A DNA stretch of 64,000 nt from positions 38,786,068 to 38,850,067 of the forward strand of contig CM059566.1 in NCBI GenBank assembly GCA_030386875.1. The letters run 5' to 3'. This document shows positions 24,499 to 35,219 of this stretch, piece by piece; within the stretch, counting starts at the first letter, position 1, and each line of letters opens with the position of its first letter. Source of the stretch: Morinoia aosen. Taxonomy: Eukaryota > Arthropoda > Malacostraca > Amphipoda > Talitridae. Both the position numbers and the translations under genes were made by a program. Below the pieces are notes generated by a model, which searched no databases, had not been told where the DNA came from, and worked only from the letters and a program-made list of their open reading frames with translations.

Positions 24499-26005
24499 GG
24501 TTTGGTTTCGTCTTTCAAGACAGAGCGCTGGAAGCGAGACGCCATTGCAGTATTGCCATACAACTCGATCAAAGAATTTCTTTCCGCTTCAAAGACTGGA
24601 GTTGCGGTAAGTCATTTACCGCTACAACTAATAAAATACTCACTTGAGACGAAAAGTGCTTAGAAGAAAACTTGTTTATTTCGATCTAATTAACTATGCT
24701 AAGGCATCAAAATTTACAAAATCGATAACTGTCATCTCCTTCAGATTTACCGCATTTTCCTTATAGCAACTACTTTTAATGGTTTCAAGTACATAAGCAG
24801 GTCTTCCAGTGTGTCTTCCATGAATTCAGGGGCCCATATCTTGCCATATGAGAGTTGACTGGTCCAAGCAACAGATGCAGAAATTGGGATGTTATCTTGG
24901 TTGATTTGAATTTCTTTGGCTTTCAGAAGTGTAAGTACTTGTTTATGATTTTTAGTTATTATTAGGCTTCCAGATTTTTTGTGCTCAATTTTTTCTACTG
25001 GTCCACAGAGCAGGTCTACTGCTTTGCCTATTTTGATGGGGTTTATCCTGGCTAGGTTGGATGAGCCAGAAGAACAGTGAATTATTATTTTCCTTGTATT
25101 TTCAGGGATGTTTTCCAAATCTATGTCACTATTCAGGTTCAGGCTTGCTGATTTGCTTAGGGTCGCATCATGTTTATCTTTTCCAGTGTTAGTTGCAACA
25201 GTTGGGGCCTATGCAGATTGTAGAGATTCGTCATCAGAGTCAGATATTATTCCACTGCCAATTGAGATGGACTCCAGCAGTTCTTCCTTGTGCTCTTCGT
25301 AGTTGCTGGCTGAGACTGGGGTTTTTGTCGGTCGATGGTCCGGGTCGTGTTCTTCCGCTTTCCTTTTTGTTGCGCTTCTTTCCAATATGGGAGGAGCAGT
25401 GGAAGGAGTTTGGCTTTTTGCTTTTTTCTTCCCAACAGCTCGGCAAGGCGCAGTGGAGCTTCCCCCACTTTTTCCCGGTGTGCCTGGTCCCCGCTTCATT
25501 GTCGAAACCACCGCTCACCACTCTTTATTTCTGTTAATCACTTCACACTCACTACGATAGTCACACGTCTTTACGCAACCACTGTCACGAATTCTTCTGT
25601 GTACAATCCAAACAACAGGGGCAACAGAATACAGCCCTGTCTCACTCCTCACTTGCCCCGTTTCCAAATTTCCTAACCTGTATATAGCGCTTGTGTTCTC
25701 ATACAGACTTTGTACAATTTTTACTATTTTCTGCTAAACCCAACTTTTCTCAAAACTTCAAAGAGCCTAACCCGATCCACTCTGTCATACGCTTTTTCAA
25801 TATCCAGGAATGCTAAATACACCTTATCATCCTTCCTCACTCGCTCAATCAATTAATTAATTAATACACTAATAACATGAGACGAACTATTTCGAGTCCG
25901 ATACGGAAAGAAGATGTTCCTGTTTGGATCTGACCGAGGGGTATAGCCAGTCCTAACGAGACCTCGACAAGCATCCGGGAAAAATTATGAGAGGGATAAT
26001 AATGA

Positions 26006-28192
26006 ACTTGAACTTGAGGGCCGACAGTGTCGGGGCCTTTGTAACGGCCTACAATTCCCTCCACAATTTTCACACAGAGTTCAGCGCCTGGTACCAGACT
26101 TGTCCACTAAACTACTCAGGATCTACCAATCCTTGTCACAAGCCTCCATTGGAAGGCATCACCAGGGACAACCAGTGTGTCAAAACACCATCCCCCGGCA
26201 CATTGGGTCATTACAGCCCATTCTGCCAGACTGGCTCATTCCAGTCACTGTCTCTTACTCCAGGCACGCACAAGAAACACTTTCATAGCCTCAGTGATAC
26301 TCGCATTACACTCCTGATCCAATCCAGCAAGACAGCTCATACCGCAATCATCTTCAGCACATCTGGCATTCCATTCATTCTCTCCATACTGCTCAGACAC
26401 CACATTCATTAAACTCTCTCTCTCTTGCTCATACTTACTACATTCCAGCACAAAATGCTCAATTGTTTCCTCTACTCCACCATTACACTGCTGACATAAT
26501 CTGTTATTATTCTCATTCCATCTCCATGTACGTCTGTTCACACTCAATGACTTACATCTCACAGCAAACAAGAGTTGACTTCCAAAACTACCATCATAGA
26601 ACAGCTCAAACTTAGGTGCTTTCTTTTTCATATACCAGTTAAGTGTAGGCTTCCGCATCATGCTAAGCTTCCACTTATTCAATCCATACTCTTTTGTTTG
26701 TCTCTCAATCTCTTTCTTCCACCTCTTGCAGTCCCACTCAGGCCCTACACCTCCAACATTTATTAAACTCCAGTCATCCACAGGTCTCCCAATTCTAACA
26801 TGAATAATCTTTTGCATACTGAGTTTCCTTGCATGCCCGCAACATACTTTCTCCCAATAGCTTACACTCAGATTCCATTCAAAGATTCGCCTTACCCACC
26901 TGCTATTCTGCATTCTTTCAATTCTCACCTTATAATTCAGCACAGCTTTCATCATTCTTTCTGAAAATAGGCTCCACCCTAGGTCACCTCTAATGGCTTC
27001 TATAGCTGTCCATTTTGGAGCACCCAATGCTACACGTCCTACCTTATTTTGTATCACATCCAGCTTTTCAAGATCACTACCATTCCAAGCAAGAGCACTC
27101 ATACCATACATGACACTAGGTACAGCAACATACTTCCACATTCCTCTCACACATTCGTACTTGTTTGCTCTGTATCTGGCCACACTACCTAACCGTCCAC
27201 TCCACTGCATTGCTTTAGTTACTTTCTCACCTTTAGTTCTAGTACATCCATCTTCACTTATCATACAACCTAGATATTTGTATTCTTTTGTTCTACCTAT
27301 TCTGATTTCTACAATATTCCACAGTCTGTCTCTATCAGTCTCATCACTATTTATAACCATGACCTTACTTTTATCTGCACCAAAGTTCATCTTGAAATCT
27401 GTACTATATCCATTCACAATGTCAAGCATCCTTTGTAGTTCATGACCACATTCACTAACCACAACCACATCATCAGCATACAACAAACAGCTCAGTCTCT
27501 CATTACCAACTTTCAGTCCTAAACCACTCCCTCTCAGTCGAACTGCTAATTCTTCTGTGTACAATCCAAACAACAGGGGGGACAGAGTACAGCCCTGTCT
27601 CACTCCTCTAACACTCCTCACTTGCCCTGTTTCCAAATTTCCTAACCTGTAGATAGCACTTGTGTTCTCATACAAACTCTGTACAATGTTCACTATTTTT
27701 CTGCTAAAACCAACTTTTCTCAAAATTTCAAACAGCCTAACCCGATTCACTCTGTCATACGCCTTTTCAATATCCAGGAATGCTAAATATACCGTCTTAT
27801 TATCCTTCTTCATTCGCTCAATTATTTCACTCACTACAAACAGATTATCCTCCCCACGTCTATCTTGCCTAAAACCATTCTGTTCTTCTCCCAGGACTCC
27901 TAATTCCTCAACTAAGTTTTTCATTCTCTCATTCAAAATACCACAAAAGATCTTACATACGGTGTCACCCAGTGCAATTGGTCTGTAATTTTTAAGTTCT
28001 TTCATACTCTTATGTCCACCCTTATGCAACAGAACTACATTACACTTGTTCCAGTCATCCGGTACTCTTTCACTCTTCCATATCTCATCAAATAAACATT
28101 TCAACATACTGACTACACTCTCTCCTCCACATTTATAGAACTCATATGGTATCTTATCAGGGCCACATGCCTTTCCATTTTTCACTTTCTTC
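26006..28192 (-). mobile_element. LINE-A copy 2, 5'-truncated, inside Gypsy-1 3' LTR
   Basis: The 3' end has two AACTTG units at 26006-26017. The 5' end stops inside the RT coding region at 28192. AATG flanks both ends (26002-26005 and 28193-28196), and removing the unit restores the Gypsy LTR sequence GATAATAATGCTCTTTGG seen at 47434. It is nearly identical to copy 3, so both are recent. Confidence 0.92.
26245..28192 (-). CDS. LINE-A copy 2 reverse transcriptase, N-terminally truncated open frame
   Basis: About 649 codons are open. RT motifs in order are NGKACGPDKIPYEFYK, NYRPIALGDTVCKIF, NGFRQDRRGEDNLF, LAFLDIEKAYDRV, GVRQGCTLSPLLFGL and LLYADDVVVV. A C-terminal knuckle C-x2-C-x8-H-x4-C (CQQCNGGVEETIEHFVLEC) follows. 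No endonuclease remains because the copy is truncated at the 5' end, so the start is an artefact of truncation. The order of motifs suits a CR1/L2-like or related LINE. The clade is not certain. Confidence 0.88.
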
Positions 28193-29135
28193 AATGCTCT
28201 TTGGACTCAGATTTTGCGTATGGTTTTATTGGAAGAAACCGGGAAGATCGCCGAAACTTGATCCTGCGGATCGCCGAGACTTGATCCTGCAGGTCTTGAC
28301 TGAAGATAGTTCGCAGTCCTTAGGCAGTCGCTCCGGCCGGTGGGTGAGGTTGTAAGTGTATTGTGTTTAGAATATTCAATTTACTGAGGGCAATTTTTAA
28401 AAGAAGCACAACAATCGGTGCGTTGCTCTTTATGTGGGCAAAGCCTGCTTAATTTTGGAGCAGGTGAGTTTGATCACAGGTGCCGAGCCTGATGGCGATG
28501 ATGACTCTCCGTTTGAATAGTAATTAAGATCCAGGCACGCTGAACAGGGAAGAATTTCAGGGAACTTTTTTATGCCTGGGCACAATGGCAAATTGGAACT
28601 TGATGTAGCAATCCAGGGAACTTCTGTGAACTATTTTGAAGTACCTTATAATCAAAATTGGCACAATAAATTGAAACAAATACAACTTAAAATTAGTTTT
28701 TAAAAGGTTTTTATCATAAAATAATTGTTATTATATACATTTTTCTTTTTATACGTGAAAGAGTCAACGTAGACTGGATCGAGTGATAGGAGCGTCGCAC
28801 ACCTCCTCAGACCATGTTTCGTAATGAACTGATGAGCGAGACCGCGCAGATGAACGAATGCTTTCCAAGAAAACGTCATTCATCGTATTAAAAGACATTT
28901 TTATACCATATATCTTGCTTCAAATGGCCTTCAAGTTATTTCATTGGAAAAAGGAAACTTTCAGCTTTAGGAAAAGGTAAATTTTTTAGTCAAAAGCCCC
29001 TTCAGAGTAATAGTTATTCATTATTGTTCCCTGTGAACGTGGCGAAGAAGAATCCCTTAATGCTATTCTTACGAGAATGATTCGCTATTCGGCCTTGTAC
29101 GAGACACAAATTGAGCTCGTTCACGAGAAATGAAC

Positions 29136-31570
29136 TGAACTTGAACTTGAACTTGAACTTGAGGGCCGACAGTGTCGGGGCCTTTGTAACGGCCTACAAT
29201 TCCCTCCACAATTTTCACACAAAGAGTTCAGCGCCTGGTACCAGACTTGTCCACTAAACTACTCAGGATCTACGATCCTTGTCACAAGCCTCCATTGGAA
29301 GGCATCACCGGGACAGCCAGTGTGTCAAAACACCATCCCCCGGCACATTGGGTCATTACAGCCCATTCTACCAGACTGGCTCATTCCAGTCACTGTCTCT
29401 TACTCCAGGCACGCACAAGAAACACTTTCATAGCCTCAGTGATACTCGCATTACACTCCTGATCCAATCCAGCAAGACAGCTCATACCGCAATCATCTTC
29501 AGCACATCTGGCATTCCACTCATTCTCTCCATACTGCTCAGACACCACATTCATAAAACTCTCTCTCTCTTGCTCATACTTACTACATTCCAGCACAAAA
29601 TGCTCAATTGTTTCCTCTACTCCACTATTACACTGCTGACATAATCTGTTATTATTCTCATTCCATCTCCATGTACGTCTGTTCACACTCAATGACTTAC
29701 ATCTCACAGCAAACAAGAGTTGACTTCCAAAACTACCATCATAGAACAGCTCAAACTTAGGTGCTTTCTTTTTCATATACCAGTTAAGTGTAGGCTTGCG
29801 CATCATGCTAAGCTTCCACTTATTCAATCCATACTCTTTTGTTCGTCTCTCAATCTCTTTCTTCCACCTCTTGCAGTCCCACTCAGGCCCTACACCTCCT
29901 ACATTTATTAAACTCCAGTCATCCACAGGTCTCCCAATTCTAACATGAATAATCTTTTGCATACTGAGTTTCCTTGCATGCCCCCAACATACTTTCTCCC
30001 AATAGCTTACACTCAGATTCCATTCAAAGATTCGCCTTACCCACCTGCTATTCTGCATTCTTTCAATTCTCACCTTATAATTCAGCACAGCTTTCATCAT
30101 TCTTTCTGAAAATAGGCTCCACCCTAGGTCACCTCTAATGGCTTCTGTAGCTGTCCATTTCGGAGCACCCAATGCTACACGTCCTACCTTATTTTGTATC
30201 ACATCCAGCTTTTCAAGATCACTTCCATTCCAGGCAAGAGCACTCATACCATACATGACACTAGGTACAGCAACATAATTCCACATTCCTCTCACACATT
30301 CGTACTTGTTTGCTCTGTATCTGGCCACACTACCTAACCGTCCACTCCACTGCATTGCTTTAGCCACTTTCTCACCTTTAGTTCTAGTACATCCATCTTC
30401 ACTCATCATACAACCTAGATATTTGTATTCTTTTGTTCTACCTATTCTGATTTCTCCAATATTCCACAGTCTGTCTCTATCAGTCTCATCACTATTTATA
30501 ACCATGACCTTACTTTTATCGGCACCAAAGTTCATCTTGAAATCTGTACTATATCCATTCACAATGTCAAGCATCCTTTGTAGTTCATGACCACATTCAC
30601 TAACCACAACCACATCATCAGCATACAACAAACAGCTCAGTCTCTCATTACCAACTTTTAGTCCTAAACCACTCCCTCTCAGTCGAACTGCTAATTCTTC
30701 TGTGTACAATCCAAACAACAGGGGGGACAGAGTACAGCCCTGTCTCACTCCTCTAACACTCCTCACTTGCCCTGTTTCCAAATTTCCTAACCTGTAGATA
30801 GCACTTGTGTTCTCATACAGACTCTGTACAATGTTCACTATTTTTCTGCTAAAACCTACTTTTCTCAAAATTTCAAACAGCCTAACCCGATCCACTCTGT
30901 CATACGCCTTTTCAATATCCAGGAATGCTAAATATACCTTCTTGTTATCCTTCTTCATTCGCTCAATTATTTCACTCACTACAAACAGATTATCCTCCCC
31001 CCGTCTATCTTGCCTAAAACCATTCTGTTCTTCTCCCAGGACTCCTAATTCCTCAACTAAATTTTTCATTCTCTCATTCAAAATACCACAAAAGATCTTA
31101 CATACGGTGTCACCCAGTGCAATTGGTCTGTAATTTTTAAGTTCTTTCATACTCTTATGTCCACCCTTATGCAACAGAACTACATTACACTTGTTCCAGT
31201 CATCCGGTACTCTTTCACTCTTCCATATCTCATCAAATAAACATTTCAACATACTGACTACACTCTCTCCTCCACATTTATAGAACTCATATGGTATCTT
31301 ATCAGGGCCACATGCCTTTCCATTTTTCACTTTCTTCAAAAAACTTACAATCTCTTCACAAGTGATTTCGTCTTCCATTTGCAGTTCATGTTCATCTATC
31401 AGAAAATTTATTGGTTCATCATCTGTAACCTGCTCATTCATTCCACCAATGTCCTCCCAGTATTCTTCAACTGCTTTCACCATTTGCATCCTATCTTGCA
31501 CACTGCAACCATTGACTACTAATTCATCAACTTGAACTTCCGAGAGTTCCATTTGCTCCGGAAAGCTGTT
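29136..31570 (-). mobile_element. LINE-A copy 3, the longest copy, inside the hAT-like element
   Basis: The 3' end is a run of four to five AACTTG units at about 29136-29160. The 5' boundary is uncertain and lies shortly above the coding start (about 31555-31620), because no second copy extends that far. I could not identify a TSD. Similarity to copy 2 is very high throughout. Confidence 0.85.
29390..31552 (-). CDS. LINE-A copy 3 reverse transcriptase, 720-codon open frame
   Basis: This is the best-preserved LINE-A protein. Residues 1-75 precede RT (MELSEVQVDELVVNG...). RT motifs include KNYRPIALGD near 139, FLDIEKAYDRV near 210, GVRQGCTLSPLLFGL near 268 and catalytic YADD at 310-313. The C-terminal domain has a CQQCNSGVEETIEHFVLEC knuckle near 640 and ends VRAWSKRQ. 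No apurinic-type endonuclease lies upstream, so either the copy is 5'-truncated or the family puts its endonuclease elsewhere. The frame is open over its whole visible length. Confidence 0.9.
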   Translation of the reverse strand: MELSEVQVDELVVNGCSVQDRMQMVKAVEEYWEDIGGMNEQVTDDEPINFLIDEHELQMEDEITCEEIVSFLKKVKNGKACGPDKIPYEFYKCGGESVVSMLKCLFDEIWKSERVPDDWNKCNVVLLHKGGHKSMKELKNYRPIALGDTVCKIFCGILNERMKNLVEELGVLGEEQNGFRQDRRGEDNLFVVSEIIERMKKDNKKVYLAFLDIEKAYDRVDRVRLFEILRKVGFSRKIVNIVQSLYENTSAIYRLGNLETGQVRSVRGVRQGCTLSPLLFGLYTEELAVRLRGSGLGLKVGNERLSCLLYADDVVVVSECGHELQRMLDIVNGYSTDFKMNFGADKSKVMVINSDETDRDRLWNIGEIRIGRTKEYKYLGCMMSEDGCTRTKGEKVAKAMQWSGRLGSVARYRANKYECVRGMWNYVAVPSVMYGMSALAWNGSDLEKLDVIQNKVGRVALGAPKWTATEAIRGDLGWSLFSERMMKAVLNYKVRIERMQNSRWVRRIFEWNLSVSYWEKVCWGHARKLSMQKIIHVRIGRPVDDWSLINVGGVGPEWDCKRWKKEIERRTKEYGLNKWKLSMMRKPTLNWYMKKKAPKFELFYDGSFGSQLLFAVRCKSLSVNRRTWRWNENNNRLCQQCNSGVEETIEHFVLECSKYEQERESFMNVVSEQYGENEWNARCAEDDCGMSCLAGLDQECNASITEAMKVFLVRAWSKRQ

Positions 31571-33710
31571 CCTTCCGCGCCGCAGCTACCTAGCAGTTGT
31601 ATGCATGGTAGAGTATACCTGCTGTTGAAAAATTATATGGTTATTCCGTTTTTCCTTTTGAGTGCGTAAATATTCACACATTATTTTGGTTTGTCTTAGA
31701 GTAAGTTGTATGATACTTTTTTATATTTCGTGTATAATTAATCACGTCATGAAGTTAAAGAAAACCAATTTCTGCCAATCAATTTGGTGGCTTGAAATCA
31801 AATATTAAGCATTAGGGCTAAAAAATGTAATGTGAGCGAAGCGTGACATTTGAAATGACAGTGGGTGTCTTGAACAGGTATTTTGGAATGATTTTCTTTC
31901 GTTGTTCACGTTTGCGGATAAAATGCAATTAACAGTTTTTAAGTATAAAATACACAAAGAGTATAAAGTATAAGTATAAGTTAAGTATAAAATACACATG
32001 TAAATTAATAAAATCCATCGCACAGATAATTTCAACATTGATAAATGTGATTCATTGTAAATTTAGTAGTTATTTGATATCCGATAAAATTACTCTACCA
32101 AAGTTTTTACTGGATATTTCTCGATGAAGTTAGATGGCATAAGAAAGAAAGAAAACCCATTCATTTCCAAAAATTGTGATACATGGGATGCCTTACAACA
32201 TATTGGGGTTTAAAAATTTCCTAATGTAAAACGTCCTCAATTAAAATCATAACAATTTCATATATAATAAAATTATGAATCACAATCATCGTAAAACAAA
32301 ATATTTAACATGAAACTCTTGTGTTCAGTAATGCCAGTTGATACATGTAAGTTACGATAACATATTTCAATTTTGAATGTTGTGCAAAAATTTCCTACAT
32401 TACAGTTTTTTGTTCTTGATCAATGCCAAAGGAGCAAAATTGTTTGAAAAAATACAATTAATTACTCTAAACATGTTTCGCAATTTGTGGAGACATTGAG
32501 TGTTCCATTTACAATTGCAACCAGTGCTTTGATATTTAAGTGACCAACCCATCCGCGGCCATTGCGCTGACGCTAATTATTTATAAATCGTGTCAGTAAA
32601 ATTTTGAAGGTTGAAAAGTGTGGGTGCGTTGAAGCGTTTCTACTCACTTTTATTCTGATTCGGTGATTTCGCCAATTGTAGTTTTTTACCTCTTTTATTC
32701 GTAGGTAACCAATGTTTTGAAGAGATGTTCGGCAGAATGTGCAGCAGTTGTGTAACTAGTTTAAAGATTTGTAGTCTTTATATAAGTAAATACACATGCC
32801 GGTGTATTGCCTAACATTCTGAGGACCACAAAATTATTATTATTATTTTACCGGTTACTCACGCAATACAAATGAGGTTTTGCTTGCTAGTTATTTCAAT
32901 TCCTGTGAAATACTTAACAAGATTTGAATGAAATATTATCGCGTAAAGGGCCTGTTAGAAAAACACGCAACTAACTCATTATTGTCAGTCGTAGTAGTTT
33001 GAGTTACATCGAAACAGCGCTTCATCGGAAGAACATGAATTTTAGAGATATCATATTTTCCATGCTCTCTCTATAGTTTTATTTTGCTACGAGAAGATTA
33101 ACTGTGCATAAGAGTTTAATTTTAAAAAAGGTAATTTTTGACGTCTGGTACTCAAGAAGCTCTTGTAAGTAACAGCTTAAATGTCAATAACACAGTATCA
33201 ATTTTTTGAAATAAATGCAAATATTTTCAAATTTTGTTGTGCTTCACACAACGACGAGAGAAAGCTGAGAACTTTTGAAGGATTCGTCCAGATTCGCGAG
33301 AAAGACAAAGTTGTACAGTGCACGAAAAGCCCGAGTAATCGAAGAGTTTCTAGAGTTTCTATCATTATCTATCATTATCGAAGAGTTTCTATCATTATCA
33401 GTGCTTTGCAGGTCTCTTCGTTCTAAGATGTTTTTATTTTCCAGAACATTGTCGTGAAGCTCATAGAACTCAAATGATTGATATTGCTGGAGAAAAATTC
33501 GAAATTTTGAGTATTATGTCAATTAATTTTGAGATTAATTTAGACAAGCACAATAATTTAACCAAGTGCACGGAGGTTAAAAACATTATTTAAAAAAATA
33601 TGTCTTCTACAGAGGTTTACAATATTTTATAACCAAATATCGTAATAACGAGAAAGAATATCAACAACATGGATTCAAAATAGCTATTTATTGTTTCGGC
33701 AGCTAGCTTA

Positions 33711-34261
33711 TGTAGTGAAACTATTTCACTGCGTGTTTTGTACCTTGCGGGTAGTGCTGTACGGTACGTAGCGCTCCATACTGCGACCGCCTTAAGCCAT
33801 TCGGAAGCCAAAGTAAACGTTTGCACGGCTGTTGCGTTAGGACCTGCTTCATGCAGTGCACTTGACTACGAGTAGGCTAAATTAAGCTTCTTGCCTGAAT
33901 TCAGCCTGATGCTTGTGTTAGTCTCTATCATGGTACCATGGTCTCTATACCGTGCTTGGGTAATCCTGCGCCCTCTTTTACCATTGTACTTTAGGTGTTT
34001 TTGCGAGGTGTTTAGTCGGCGGAAGAGCTACGATCTCGTGTAATAGAGAGACGGCTCTTGCAAGACACGTCCTGAGATTATACGTGTAATGTCTATTATA
34101 CTTGTCATGTTTTAATACATTGTTAATTGTCCATCCCGCACCTTACCCTAGTGTCTGGGTCTAGCTAATTAGCCTGAATAGCTAACCCTTGCCTGGTTGG
34201 CATCCTGACAGAACGGCGTCCTAGTGGTGAGGCAATTAGTTAGCAGGCTAGTTTCACTACA
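33711..34261. mobile_element. Solo-LTR-like unit with TG...CA ends
   Basis: This 551-bp unit has inverted ends TGTAGTGAAACTA...TAGTTTCACTACA flanked by a 4-bp TSD CTTA (33707-33710 and 34262-34265). TG...CA ends and a 4-bp TSD fit a solo LTR or a small LTR-derived unit. It is nested in the hAT-like element, has no coding capacity, and I saw no second copy in the window. Confidence 0.75.
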
Positions 34262-35219
34262 CTTATATTACTCCAAAACTCAACTGAATTCAATACTTGA
34301 AAGCTTTCAGGAATTGCCAATCATTTACTTCTAGGTACCTGGTAGCCTTTTAAATTATCCAATGATATTGATATTTGAATAACTTCCAAGGTTTTTAATG
34401 AAATGAACTATTCTTCATGAACAGATTTTGAAATTTTTCAAAACCAAATAGATATTTGGAAAATGTGAACTATTTGAACGTTAGATCAAAAATTTTTTGA
34501 ACTTTTTTCTAATTTATGCCCTGCAATTCTGAAATTACACCCTGACGCTGAATTCGGCAATTGAGAGGCTAATTCAATTGTGCCCGTAATTTTAGGCAGT
34601 TGAAAATTAAAGGCCCGTAATTTAAACAATTTAAACAATTTATTTACCACAGGAGATACAGAGGTAGAATGTTTCTTAAGTCTAGTACAATGGACAAGTT
34701 TGAATATAGCTACCTGTGGGCCCGAATAAGTTCAGCGACTTCTAGGGCATCCTACCATCACGCTATTCTAGGGTGTACAAAAGTTTAACCTAGTTCACTT
34801 AACCTAGTTTCGCATTAGACTGATCATTGAGATAATTAACTCGATATTTTACAAGTCGGCTATATTTAACAGTATGTTCGATAAAACGATTCAAGAGCAG
34901 AGAGAAGATTGGTTATGGTACACAAGGCAAGTTACATTATGACATTATCATTAGTTACATGTAGGAGGCAAGATTTCGACACGGTGATCTTACACTACTA
35001 GTATTCTGATAGGAAGTGAGACTCAAGATGTCTTTTGAATACTTTGTACGAATTACATTCACGGATCTCTGCAGGTATAGAGTTCCAAGTTTTAGTTCCA
35101 ACGAAGAGAATACTGTGTTGCGACCTGGCCTTTGAATAATAAGGAAGCATGAATTTACTTCTATTTCGGGTTAAATGGTCGTGATGACCAGTTTGCGCAG
35201 TCAATAATTGTCTTAGGCT

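Larger units (their letters stand above)
23095..24751. mobile_element. 547-bp-family MITE (outer copy) carrying two copies of itself
   Basis: It is inserted in LINE-B ORF1 with a perfect 8-bp TSD GCATTTTC (23087-23094 and 24752-24759). The outer copy consists of 23095-23236, 23792-23951 and 24507-24751. These pieces add up to exactly 547 bp, the size of each inner copy. Termini are GGTAAATCTGAAGGAGATGA and its inverse. The outer copy lies in the opposite orientation to both inner ones, judged by the asymmetric subterminal sequence (the TTTTTGGTGC side against the CAAATTGTAATG side). It has no coding capacity, and the transposase that moved it is unknown. Confidence 0.95.
22089..25511 (-). pseudogene. 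LINE-B ORF1: gag-like RNA-binding protein with CCHC knuckles, interrupted
   Basis: The likely start is Met at 25511 (MVSTMKRGPGTP, Ser/Lys/Pro-rich and disordered). A single TAG at 25209-25211 interrupts the N-terminal part. A MITE composite lies at 23095-24751. Because insertion plus TSD is 1665 bp, a multiple of three, the frame resumes in phase (KVVAIRKM to LADPNKAHLPLYVL). Three knuckles follow near 22780-22965: CGNCCKYGHCRQKC, CGHCGKKGHTYAEC and CPNCRGPHSAISKLC. The frame closes at 22524. A shifted frame (22445-22089, ending SSANTSQ) probably represents the original ORF1 C-terminus, since its stop overlaps the ORF2 start. ORF1 in this group coats the RNA in the retrotransposition particle. 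Confidence 0.85.
18337..25589 (-). mobile_element. LINE-B: full-length I/Jockey-like non-LTR retrotransposon with RNase H
   Basis: It is inserted in LINE-A copy 1 with a perfect 11-bp TSD AATTCTTCTGT (18326-18336 and 25590-25600). The 5' end on the minus strand starts CGTGACAGTGG at 25589. The 3' end is a TAACAAG-type short repeat at 18337-18352, like the TAA-rich tails of I elements. Net length is 5588 bp after removing the MITE composite at 23095-24751 and its duplicated target. It has two ORFs overlapping by ATGA at 22089-22092, a gag-like ORF1 with zinc knuckles, and an ORF2 with endonuclease, RT and RNase H. The endonuclease-RT-RNase H order with an ORF1 bearing CCHC knuckles fits the I group (I, Nimb, LOA and relatives). 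The exact clade is not settled. Confidence 0.93.
16086..25850 (-). mobile_element. LINE-A copy 1 (non-LTR retrotransposon), 5'-truncated and split by two insertions
   Basis: LINE-A belongs to a family present three times in this window. Copy 1 ends in a (TTCAAG)n tail at 16086-16110 on the minus strand. It is interrupted by a 684-bp foldback element (17441-18124) and by LINE-B (18337-25589), and resumes at 25590 or 25601. Recognisable similarity to the other copies stops near 25850, inside the RT domain. Weak resemblance may continue to 25916. The endonuclease and N-terminal RT parts are missing. Copy 1 is more diverged than copies 2 and 3 and is therefore older, as its two nested insertions also show. 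Confidence 0.85.
28545..34544. mobile_element. hAT-like element (non-autonomous) inside Gypsy-1 3' LTR
   Basis: The ends are CAGGGAAGAATTTCAGG and, inverted, CAGGGTGTAATTTCAGAA. A perfect 8-bp TSD ACGCTGAA flanks it (28537-28544 and 34545-34552), and excising it restores the LTR sequence seen at 47776-47795. CAGGG termini with an 8-bp TSD are diagnostic of hAT. It contains LINE-A copy 3 and a solo-LTR-like unit. Without those it is about 3.0 kb, AT-rich, with no transposase motif that I can find, so it was presumably moved in trans. Confidence 0.92.

Noticed and set aside
24088-24610. Short plus-strand frames inside the MITE composite
   Set aside because: They are read from palindromic MITE modules and recur in each copy at the same place. 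They are not genes.
25919-28552. A separate short solo LTR next to LINE-A copy 2
   Set aside because: Its right edge is the left TSD of the hAT-like element, and the LTR continues beyond 34544. It is part of the Gypsy-1 3' LTR.
31560-33706. A hidden transposase inside the 6 kb hAT-like element
   Set aside because: Frames there are under 85 codons with no hAT motifs (no BED finger, no hATC block) on either strand.
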